A stretch of DNA of 64,000 bases from Paraburkholderia heleia NBRC 101817 (GTDB lineage: Bacteria; Pseudomonadota; Gammaproteobacteria; Burkholderiales; Burkholderiaceae): positions 114,956-178,955 of the forward strand of contig NZ_BBJH01000021.1 in assembly GCF_000739775.1 (NCBI RefSeq), in the 5' to 3' direction. How positions within the stretch are numbered: the stretch's first letter is position 1; each line of letters begins with the position of its first letter. The notes under the pieces are model-generated. The model searched no databases. It had not been told where the DNA came from and saw only the letters and a program-made list of their open reading frames with translations. Shown here piece after piece: positions 35,466-42,918 of this stretch. Position numbers and translations under genes: made by a program.

Positions 35466-38400
35466 TCAGCCCGTCCACGCGAGTCCGGGCGCTTCCTCGC
35501 AGGTTGCGCTCGCGCGCAACAGCGCCGCGGCCTCGTCGCCGGGCAGCGGCGGCGCGAAAAAGTAGCCTTGCAGCTCGTCGCACGCGCGCTCGCGCAGGAA
35601 GGCGAACTGCGCCGAAGTCTCCACCCCTTCCGCGATCACCTGCAACTGCAGCTCGTGCGCAAGCGCGATGATCGCCGCCGTGATCGTTTCGTCGTCGCTG
35701 CTCGTGCCGATGTCGGCCACGAACGAGCGGTCGATCTTGAGCCGGTCCACGGGCAGGCGTTTCAGGTAGCTCAGGCTCGAATAGCCGGTGCCGAAGTCGT
35801 CGATGGCAATGCCGATGCCGAGCGCGTGCAGCTCGTTCAACATCGACACGGCTTCTTCGGCATTTCGCATGAGCGTGCTCTCGGTCAGCTCGATTTCGAG
35901 CCAGCAGGCTTGCAGCCCGGTTTCGTGCAGCACGTCCTTCACCAGTTGCGCAATGTCGCGCTGGTGGAACGTCTTCGCCGAGAAGTTCACGGACACGCGC
36001 ACCGGCGGCAGCCCCGCTAGCTGCCATGCGCGATTCTGCCGGCAGGCCTCGCGCAGCACCCAGTCGGAAAGCGGGCCGATCAGGCCGCTCTCCTCGGCCA
36101 CGGGAATGAACTGCGCAGGCGAGACGAGCCCAACCTCCGGATCGCGCCAGCGCACGAGCGCCTCCATGCCGATGATGCGCCCGCCCTCGATCTCCACCTG
36201 CGGCTGGTAGTGCAGCAGGAACTCGCCGTCGCGCAGCGCGCGGCGCAGGCGCCGCTCGAGATTCAACCGCGCGCCCACATTCGCGTTCATTTCGGGCTCG
36301 AAGAACTGGAACGTGTTGCGGCCCATGTCCTTCGCGCGGTACATCGCGACGTCCGCCTTCTTCATGAGCGTTTCGGCGTCGCTGCCGTCCTGCGGGTAGA
36401 CGCTCGCGCCCATGCTGCAGCCCACATACAGCTCGGTACCGTCGATCCACACCGGCTCCGAGATCAGCGAGCGCGCCCGCTCCATCCAGCCGATCAGCGA
36501 CTTCTCGTCGATGGTGTCGGTAAGCACGATCACGAACTCGTCGCCGCCGTGGCGCGCGACCGTGTCGGTCGTGCGCGTGCAGCGCTGGAGCCGCTCGGCC
36601 ACCACGCCCAGCAGCCGGTCGCCCACGCTGTGGCCGAGACTGTCGTTGACGTTCTTGAAGCCGTCGAGGTCGATGAACACCACCGCCACGCCCGTGTCGT
36701 GCCGCTGCGCCGCGAGCAGTGCGTGCTGGAGACGGTCGCGCAGGAGGTTGCGGTTGGGCAGCAGCGTGAGGCTGTCGTAGTTCGCCTGGTATTCGAGCTG
36801 CTCCTGGTAGCGGATCAGCTCGGTCACGTCGTTGATGATGCCGATGTGATGCGTGATGCGGCCATCGAGATCGGGGACCGGCGCGATCAGCAGCTGGTTC
36901 CAGAAGAGCGCGCCGTCCTTGCGGTAGTTGCGCAGCACGGCGCTCACTTCGCGATTGGACAGCAGCGCCTTGCGCACCGCGATAAGTCCGTCCTGATCGC
37001 GGTCGTCTCGCTGCAGGAAGCGGCAGTCCTGGCCGATCACCTCGGCCGGATCGAAGCCCGTGATGCGGCGAAACGCCGGATTCGCGTATTCGATCAGGTT
37101 GCTGCCGCCGGGGCCCGGCGCGGTGATCAGAATGGCGTTCACGCAGGCGTCGAGCGCGCGGCTTTGCAGGCGCAGCGCGAGGTCGGCGCGCTTGCTTTCG
37201 GTCGTGTCCGAGTACGAGCCGAGCACGCCGATCACGCGGCCGTCGCCGTCGAGCAGCGGCAGCTTGCTCGTGAGCGTCGTGCGGTGCAGACCGTCTATCG
37301 TGTGGTTGTCCTCGTAGTTGATGCGCGGCAGCCCCGACTCGATCACTTCGCGGTCCTGTTCGCGCATGCCGTCGGCGTAGGCGCGCCACGGCAGGTCGTC
37401 GTCGGACTTGCCGATGATCTGCTCGGGGTACGCGAGGCCCGCGTCGCGCGCGAAGGTCATGTTGCAGCCGAGATAGCGCGACTGCGCGTCCTTCCAGAAG
37501 ATGCGCTGCGGAATGTTGTCGATCACCGACTCGAGCATCTGGTTCGAGCGCTGCGCCTCCGCTTCGGCCTTGATCTGCTCGGTGACGTCGTCGGCGAGCA
37601 CGAACACGGCGTCGCGGCCGAGGAAGGTGAGCGAGTGGTGCGAGATGTCGGCGCTGATGATCGAGCCGTCGCGGCGGCGATGGCGCCAGATGCCGGCCAT
37701 CGTGCGCACGTTCCGCGTGAGCAGGTCCGAGCGCGCGAGGTGCTGCTCGAGCCGCGAGACGTCCTCGGCGGGACGGATATCGCGGATCGTCATCGCGAGG
37801 AACGCTTCCTCGCTGTAGCCGTACTGCTGGATCGCGGCAGTGTTCACGGCGAGAAAGCGCAGCGTCTCGCGGTCGAACACGTACATCGGCACCGGATGCG
37901 CGTCGAAAAGGCCCTGAAAGCGCTCGCTGCGCAGGCGCATGCCGCTCACGGCGCGCAGCTTTTCGCGAGCGGCGCTCTCGCGCGCGCCGAATGTGTAGAT
38001 GAGGAGCGTCGCGCCCGCGAGCATCGTGACGATCAGCAGCCACAACGCGCGGCCGCCCGAGCGCGTCGAGTCGGCGAGCGCGGCGGCAAGCGCCAGTTCC
38101 TCGGCGCGTTGCAGCGACGCGAGCTGCCCGTCGATCTGGTCCACGAGATCGTCGATGCGGATGTATTCGCCGGCGAGCCACGCGGCAGTGGCGGCCGACG
38201 GCGCCGCCGGGTCGGGCAGTGCAGCGGTCGCCGTGACGGGGTTCTGGGCACCGTCCGCCGCGCCGTTCCCGACAGCCGGCGCCACGGTTAGCGTATCCAG
38301 CGTCACGGCGCTCGCCGCCTCATCCGCCGCCGGCCGCAGCGGCAAGACCGTGCCGGTCACGACATGACCGGCCGTTCGCGTGTCGGCGCTCCCGTTTGGA

Positions 38401-38990
38401 ATCGTCTTCGCGGCGGCGGCGTCGCGGGCGAGCGCCTCGCTCGCCCCCCACGGCGCGGCGGGCGAGCGCGCGGCGTTCGCGGGCGTTGCCGTACCGAATT
38501 GCTGGCTGGCCGCACCGTCGGCCGGGCCAGCCTGCGCCGCCGCGGTCCTGCTCGCCCCCGCCGCCACGGCAACCTGCCCGCGCTCGTCGGCAACGCGCTG
38601 CTCGGCGCGCGCAAGCGTCACGTCGATCTCGCCCGCAATCGCGGCGCCCTGCGCCGCCAGCGCGTCGAAACGGGCGGCGAGGTCTGCGTTGCCGGCCAGT
38701 TCCGCGCGCAGCGCGCGGGCGGTTTCGTCGAACAAGGCGGTGCGCGCCTCGTGCGCGGCGGCTGATTCCGGCCGGCCCTGCACCGCGAAACGGCCCAGCG
38801 CGCTCACGCCGCTGCCAAGCGCATCGCGATAGCGGTCGAGGTCGTGGTGGATCGCCGCCGCCTGGCTCGCGCGCCGGTCGATCTCGCGCTGACCGTCGAT
38901 CTGCGTCCACGCGACAAAAGCGTTCGCGCCAACGGCCGCCGCGACGACGACCAGATTGATGAGTTGGCGCTTCGAAAAAAGAAGGTTCAT
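35466..38990 (-). CDS. Membrane PAS-PAS-LOV-like-GGDEF-EAL c-di-GMP signalling protein
   Basis: 1174 residues. A membrane helix (8-30), a periplasmic segment with a long Ala/Pro-rich stretch (140-270) and a second helix (about 315-334) precede PAS1 (355-475) and PAS2 (482-600). A third PAS (605-725) resembles a LOV domain: GQDCRFLQ (C656), NYRKDG (N688) and FWNQL (N698). Next is an intact GGDEF (814-819) with an RxxD inhibitory site (R806, D809). The EAL domain (E943) keeps NFSAKTF, DDFGTGYSS, KIDRSF and EGVET. Both synthesis and hydrolysis of c-di-GMP look possible. It is monocistronic by position. Confidence 0.9.
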   Translation of the reverse strand: MNLLFSKRQLINLVVVAAAVGANAFVAWTQIDGQREIDRRASQAAAIHHDLDRYRDALGSGVSALGRFAVQGRPESAAAHEARTALFDETARALRAELAGNADLAARFDALAAQGAAIAGEIDVTLARAEQRVADERGQVAVAAGASRTAAAQAGPADGAASQQFGTATPANAARSPAAPWGASEALARDAAAAKTIPNGSADTRTAGHVVTGTVLPLRPAADEAASAVTLDTLTVAPAVGNGAADGAQNPVTATAALPDPAAPSAATAAWLAGEYIRIDDLVDQIDGQLASLQRAEELALAAALADSTRSGGRALWLLIVTMLAGATLLIYTFGARESAAREKLRAVSGMRLRSERFQGLFDAHPVPMYVFDRETLRFLAVNTAAIQQYGYSEEAFLAMTIRDIRPAEDVSRLEQHLARSDLLTRNVRTMAGIWRHRRRDGSIISADISHHSLTFLGRDAVFVLADDVTEQIKAEAEAQRSNQMLESVIDNIPQRIFWKDAQSRYLGCNMTFARDAGLAYPEQIIGKSDDDLPWRAYADGMREQDREVIESGLPRINYEDNHTIDGLHRTTLTSKLPLLDGDGRVIGVLGSYSDTTESKRADLALRLQSRALDACVNAILITAPGPGGSNLIEYANPAFRRITGFDPAEVIGQDCRFLQRDDRDQDGLIAVRKALLSNREVSAVLRNYRKDGALFWNQLLIAPVPDLDGRITHHIGIINDVTELIRYQEQLEYQANYDSLTLLPNRNLLRDRLQHALLAAQRHDTGVAVVFIDLDGFKNVNDSLGHSVGDRLLGVVAERLQRCTRTTDTVARHGGDEFVIVLTDTIDEKSLIGWMERARSLISEPVWIDGTELYVGCSMGASVYPQDGSDAETLMKKADVAMYRAKDMGRNTFQFFEPEMNANVGARLNLERRLRRALRDGEFLLHYQPQVEIEGGRIIGMEALVRWRDPEVGLVSPAQFIPVAEESGLIGPLSDWVLREACRQNRAWQLAGLPPVRVSVNFSAKTFHQRDIAQLVKDVLHETGLQACWLEIELTESTLMRNAEEAVSMLNELHALGIGIAIDDFGTGYSSLSYLKRLPVDRLKIDRSFVADIGTSSDDETITAAIIALAHELQLQVIAEGVETSAQFAFLRERACDELQGYFFAPPLPGDEAAALLRASATCEEAPGLAWTG

Positions 38991-39235
38991 GAATGCCGAG
39001 CGTCGTTCGCGCCCACGCCGTAAGCGCGGGATGATGGGTCACGACTGCGCGCGACCGGTCGGCGCCTGACGCGCCAACCCGAAATAACGGCAGGGCCGGC
39101 TGGGTCCTTGAGGGTAAATGGGGAGGAAGAAGCGGAAAACGAGCCGTGGCGGCGTCCGGCAGCCGCGCGTGGCGGGAATCGGGTTTGGATCGGCGATGCA
39201 TCGTGGCGCGCGGGAGCGGCGGGAGCGGCGGGATC

Positions 39236-39268
39236 CAGCTGGGAAACAGCTGGGAAACAGCAGGAAAC
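39236..39268. repeat. 11-bp tandem repeat, about 3 units
   Basis: CAGCTGGGAAA occurs at 39236-39246 and 39247-39257, followed by a degenerate copy (CAGCAGGAAA). It is preceded by an imperfect 9-bp duplication (GGGAGCGGC). It lies just past the stop of the nitrate-reductase-associated gene and upstream of the c-di-GMP gene on the minus strand. Confidence 0.8.
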
Positions 39269-39270
39269 CG

Positions 39271-39753
39271 TTACCGCGGCACCGCCAGCCCGAACTCGTG
39301 CATCGCCGGTGCGAAGTCGTGATTGCTTTCGGGTTTGCGCGCGAGCTTCGCGAGCACGTAGCGCTGGAACGGGTTGAGCTGCGCCCAGTCTTCCACGCCG
39401 GGCGCTTGCAGGCTGGCAAGCTCGGACTGCAGCGCAATGCCGCCCGGCACCGCGTTCAAGTCGCGCCAGGCCGGCGCCTCCTCGGGCGCGAACCATTCGG
39501 GTTCGACGTTCGCGTGCGTGCGCATCATCTCGAAGAGCGCGTGGTCGAAATTGGGCTCGATTTGCGTGTCCTCGTCCACCGGGAAACACGCCAGCAGCCG
39601 GCGGTCCTCGTAGGGCAGCAACTGCCATTGCGAGAGAGAGATGCGCAGACCAAAGCGATCCAGATTGAAGCGCACGCACATCGGGATGTAGGTGAGGTTT
39701 TCCGACGAGTCGACCTCGAACCGGAAAAGCAGCGGAGCTTCGTTCAATGCCAT
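39271..39753 (-). CDS. Nitrate-reductase-associated protein (Nitr_red_assoc family)
   Basis: A 160-residue soluble protein resembling a family found near assimilatory nitrate reductase and molybdenum-enzyme genes. The N-terminus has the pattern FRFEVDSSENLTYIPMCVRF and later SQWQLLPYEDRRLL. Its biochemical role is unknown to me. The divergent fdhD gene, a molybdoenzyme maturation factor, supports a molybdenum-related role. GAGGAT seven bases before the ATG at 39753 decides the start over a longer open frame. Confidence 0.72.
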   Translation of the reverse strand: MALNEAPLLFRFEVDSSENLTYIPMCVRFNLDRFGLRISLSQWQLLPYEDRRLLACFPVDEDTQIEPNFDHALFEMMRTHANVEPEWFAPEEAPAWRDLNAVPGGIALQSELASLQAPGVEDWAQLNPFQRYVLAKLARKPESNHDFAPAMHEFGLAVPR

Positions 39754-39908
39754 GACGGTATCCTCGCGAGGCGGGCAAAGGCGCAGACAAGCGCGGGCGG
39801 CCCGCTTGAGGTATTTTAGAACCTTCCGCGCGCGGCGCGGCCCCGCCGTCCCCCGGCGGCGCTGCGGTGCCGCGCCGCACAAGAACTGATGGAGCTTCGC
39901 GCTCGATC

Positions 39909-39938
39909 ACCCCAACCCGCACCCCAACCCGCACGCCA
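39909..39938. repeat. 12-bp tandem repeat abutting the fdhD start
   Basis: ACCCCAACCCGC occurs at 39909-39920 and 39921-39932, followed by half of a diverged unit ending directly at the fdhD ATG. It fills the place where a ribosome binding site should be; no Shine-Dalgarno is visible. Confidence 0.75.
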
Positions 39939-40796
39939 ATGAGCACCGCAAACCGGCCGCCGATCACGACGACGAATCCCCTCGAAACCGAAGGCCAGCC
40001 TGGCGCCATCGAATTGCGCGTGCATCGGCACCGCGGCGGCGCCGTGCAAACGCGTGAGGACCACGTGGGCCAGGAATGGCCCGTCGCGCTCGTCTTCAAC
40101 GGCATTTCGCACGCGGTCATGATGTGCACGCCGCGCGACCTGGAAGCGTTCGCCGTGGGCTTCGCGATCTCCGAAGGCATCGTCGGGCGCAACGCCGATA
40201 TTCAGGATATCGAGGTGTACTGGCATGCAGAGTCGGATCTGCCGCATGCCGAAGTCCACTTGACCGTGGTGCAGCAGGCGTTCGTCGAACTCAAGGAAAG
40301 GCGCCGCGCACTCGCCGGACGCAGCGGCTGCGGCGTGTGCGGCATCGAGAGCATCGACCTGCTCGATCTCGAACCCGAGCCGGTGCCCGATACGGGCTTC
40401 GCTGCGCGCCTCGCGCCCGACGCCATCGCGCGCGCCGCACGCGAACTGCCGCAGCATCAGGCGCTCACGAAGCTCACCGGAGGCCTGCACGCGGCCGCGT
40501 GGTGCGACGAACACGGCGCGATCCTGCGCGCCTTCGAGGACGTGGGCCGCCACAACGCGCTCGACAAGCTCATCGGCCAACTCGTGATGGAGCGCGCCGA
40601 CACGCAGCAGGGGTTCGTCTTCCTCTCGAGCCGCGCGAGCTACGAACTGGTGCGCAAGGCCGCGCGCGTGGGCATTCCGATGGTCGCGACGATTTCGGCG
40701 CCCTCCTCGCTTGCCATCGCCATCGCAAAGCGCGCCGGACTGCGGCTCGTGAGCTTTTGCCGCGAGTCCGGGTTCGTCGATTACGAAACGGCCTGA
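39939..40796 (+). CDS. fdhD: Formate dehydrogenase accessory sulfurtransferase FdhD
   Basis: FdhD passes sulfur from a cysteine desulfurase to the bis-MGD molybdenum cofactor of formate dehydrogenase. 285 residues with the essential CxxC at C131/C134 (GCGVCG), RAFEDVGRHNALDKLIG in the middle and the C-terminal FLSSRASYELV. The start at 39939 is a plausible ATG but lacks a ribosome binding site; an in-frame upstream start at 39867 would translate the tandem repeat. No formate dehydrogenase structural gene lies in the window. Confidence 0.93.
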   Translation: MSTANRPPITTTNPLETEGQPGAIELRVHRHRGGAVQTREDHVGQEWPVALVFNGISHAVMMCTPRDLEAFAVGFAISEGIVGRNADIQDIEVYWHAESDLPHAEVHLTVVQQAFVELKERRRALAGRSGCGVCGIESIDLLDLEPEPVPDTGFAARLAPDAIARAARELPQHQALTKLTGGLHAAAWCDEHGAILRAFEDVGRHNALDKLIGQLVMERADTQQGFVFLSSRASYELVRKAARVGIPMVATISAPSSLAIAIAKRAGLRLVSFCRESGFVDYETA

Positions 40797-40811
40797 CGCA
40801 CCACTTACGCC

Positions 40812-41582
40812 TTAATCGAACTGCCGGAAATCCGCTTTGCGCTTTTCGAGGAAAGCCGTGAACGCCTCGCGGGCTTCGGGTGCGAGCAGCATCTTGCCGA
40901 AGTGCACGAACTCTTCGCTCATGCGCGTCTTGATCTCGTGAGTCTGCGCGCGCTTCATGAGCGACTTCGTCACGCGCAGCGACGACGCGGGCAGCGCCAC
41001 GAGCTTCGCCAGTTGGCCGCTGACGAACGCGTCGAGTTCGGCTGCCGGCAGCACGCGGTTCACGAAGCCCATGCGATGCGCCTGCGCCGCGTCGAAGGTC
41101 TCGCCGAGCAGCAGCGTTTCCGCCGCGCCCTGGTAGCCCGCAATGCGCGGCAGCAGCAGCGACGAAGCCGCTTCGGGGCACAGCCCGAGTTGCGCGAACG
41201 GCATGGCGAAACGCGCGTTGTCGGCCGCATAGACCATGTCGCAATGCAGCAGCAGCGTCGTACCCACGCCGATCGCCGGCCCTTTCACCGCGGCGACAAG
41301 CGGCTTCTCGAAAGCCGCGATGGCGTCGAGAAAGCGGATCACCGGCGAATCGGCACCTGCGGGCGGCGCCTTCAGAAAGTCTTCGATGTCGTTGCCGGCC
41401 GTGAAGATCTCGGCGTGGCCGCGCAGCAGCACCGCGCGCACCGAGGCGTCCTGGTTTGCGCCGCTGAGCGCGTCGGCCATTGCCTGATACATCGCGGGCG
41501 TGAGCGCGTTCTTGCGCGCGGGCCGGTCGATGGTGATCGTGAGCACACCGTTTTCGTGTGCGACCAGGATTTCGTTGCTCAT
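40812..41582 (-). CDS. Enoyl-CoA hydratase/isomerase family protein (isomerase-like active site)
   Basis: A 256-residue crotonase-fold protein. The oxyanion-hole region (AEIFTAGNDIEDF, GPAIGVGTTLLLHCD) is present, but the two catalytic Glu of classical hydratases are not at their usual places. Instead CPEAASS (E137) matches the PEG/PEA-SS pattern of delta3,delta2-enoyl-CoA isomerases. It may therefore shift cis/trans-3 double bonds to trans-2 during unsaturated fatty acid oxidation. It ends the beta-oxidation cluster, about 100 bp after the thiolase. Confidence 0.82.
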   Translation of the reverse strand: MSNEILVAHENGVLTITIDRPARKNALTPAMYQAMADALSGANQDASVRAVLLRGHAEIFTAGNDIEDFLKAPPAGADSPVIRFLDAIAAFEKPLVAAVKGPAIGVGTTLLLHCDMVYAADNARFAMPFAQLGLCPEAASSLLLPRIAGYQGAAETLLLGETFDAAQAHRMGFVNRVLPAAELDAFVSGQLAKLVALPASSLRVTKSLMKRAQTHEIKTRMSEEFVHFGKMLLAPEAREAFTAFLEKRKADFRQFD

Positions 41583-41685
41583 TTACCTGTCTCCTCGCCT
41601 GCCAATCGTGATACGAAAAACGGTCCGCAGACCGCGAAGTCTGCGAACCGTGTCGATATCGCCAATGCGTTAAACGGACGAACGC

Positions 41686-42885
41686 TTACAGCCGCTCGAT
41701 GATGCCCGCCGCACCCATGCCGGTGCCGACGCACATCGTCACCATGCCGTACTTGTAGTTGCGGCGGCGCAGGCCGTGCACGACAGTCGAGGCGCGGATC
41801 GCGCCCGTCGCGCCGAGCGGGTGCCCCAGCGCAATCGCGCCGCCGAGCGGGTTGATCTTCGCAGGATCGAGGCCGAGGTCCTGGATCACCGCCAGCGACT
41901 GCGCGGCGAACGCCTCGTTCAGCTCGATCCAGTCGAGGTCGTCCTGCTTCAGGCCCGCAGCCTTCAGCGCCGCCGGAATCGCTTCCTTCGGGCCGATGCC
42001 CATGATCTCCGGCGGCACGCCGCGCACCGCGAAGCTCACGAAACGCGCGAGCGGCGTGAGGTTGAACTGCTTGAGGATCTTTTCGGAGACGACGATCAGC
42101 GCGCCCGCGCCATCCGAGGTCTGCGAGCTGTTGCCGGCCGTGACCGAACCCTTGTTCGCGAACACGGCGCGCAGCTTCGCGAGGCCTTCGGGCGTCGTAT
42201 CGGCACGCGGGCCTTCGTCCAGCTCGATCAGGCGCTCCTTCACGTTCACTTCACCCGAAGCGAGATCCGGGGAACGCTCGACGATCGTGTACGGCGCGAT
42301 TTCGTCCTTGAACTCGCCCGCCTGCTGCGCGGCGAGCGCGCGGCGGTGCGATTCGACCGAGAACGCGTCCTGCGCTTCGCGGCTCACCTTCCAGCGCTCC
42401 GCGACTTTCTCGGCGGTCAGGCCCATACCGTAGGCGATGCCGATGTCTTCGCTGCGATCGAAGATGTGCGGCGAGAGCGACGGCTTGTTGCCCATCATCG
42501 GCACCATGCTCATCGACTCGCAGCCGCCTGCGATCATCGCGTCGGCTTCGCCCACGCGGATGCGGTCGGCGGCCATGGCGAGCGCCGTGAGGCCCGACGC
42601 GCAGAAGCGGTTGACGGTCACGCCGCCCACGCTTTGCGGCAGACCCGCGAGCAGTGCGCCGATACGCGCCACGTTCAGACCCTGCTCGGCTTCCGGAATC
42701 GCGCAGCCGACGATGGCGTCTTCGATCACGCTCGTGTCGAGGCCGGGCACCTGCGCCACGGCCGACTTGATCGCGTGAACCAGCAGCTCGTCCGGGCGGG
42801 TGTTCCTGAACACGCCGCGCGGCGCCTTGCCGATGGGGGTGCGGCTCGCGGCGACGATGTACGCGTCCTGCAATTGTTTGCTCAT
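41686..42885 (-). CDS. Acetyl-CoA C-acyltransferase (3-ketoacyl-CoA thiolase, FadA-like)
   Basis: A 399-residue thiolase that cleaves 3-ketoacyl-CoA with CoA in the last step of beta-oxidation. The nucleophilic Cys is C95 (NRFCASGL), the His is in GHPLGATGA, and the second Cys is in MCVGTGMGAAG. It follows the fadB-type gene by about 30 bp on the same strand, so the two probably form one transcript. Confidence 0.95.
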   Translation of the reverse strand: MSKQLQDAYIVAASRTPIGKAPRGVFRNTRPDELLVHAIKSAVAQVPGLDTSVIEDAIVGCAIPEAEQGLNVARIGALLAGLPQSVGGVTVNRFCASGLTALAMAADRIRVGEADAMIAGGCESMSMVPMMGNKPSLSPHIFDRSEDIGIAYGMGLTAEKVAERWKVSREAQDAFSVESHRRALAAQQAGEFKDEIAPYTIVERSPDLASGEVNVKERLIELDEGPRADTTPEGLAKLRAVFANKGSVTAGNSSQTSDGAGALIVVSEKILKQFNLTPLARFVSFAVRGVPPEIMGIGPKEAIPAALKAAGLKQDDLDWIELNEAFAAQSLAVIQDLGLDPAKINPLGGAIALGHPLGATGAIRASTVVHGLRRRNYKYGMVTMCVGTGMGAAGIIERL

Positions 42886-42918
42886 CTCTTGCTCCAGTAT
42901 CGGTGTGCGTCGTGCCGC

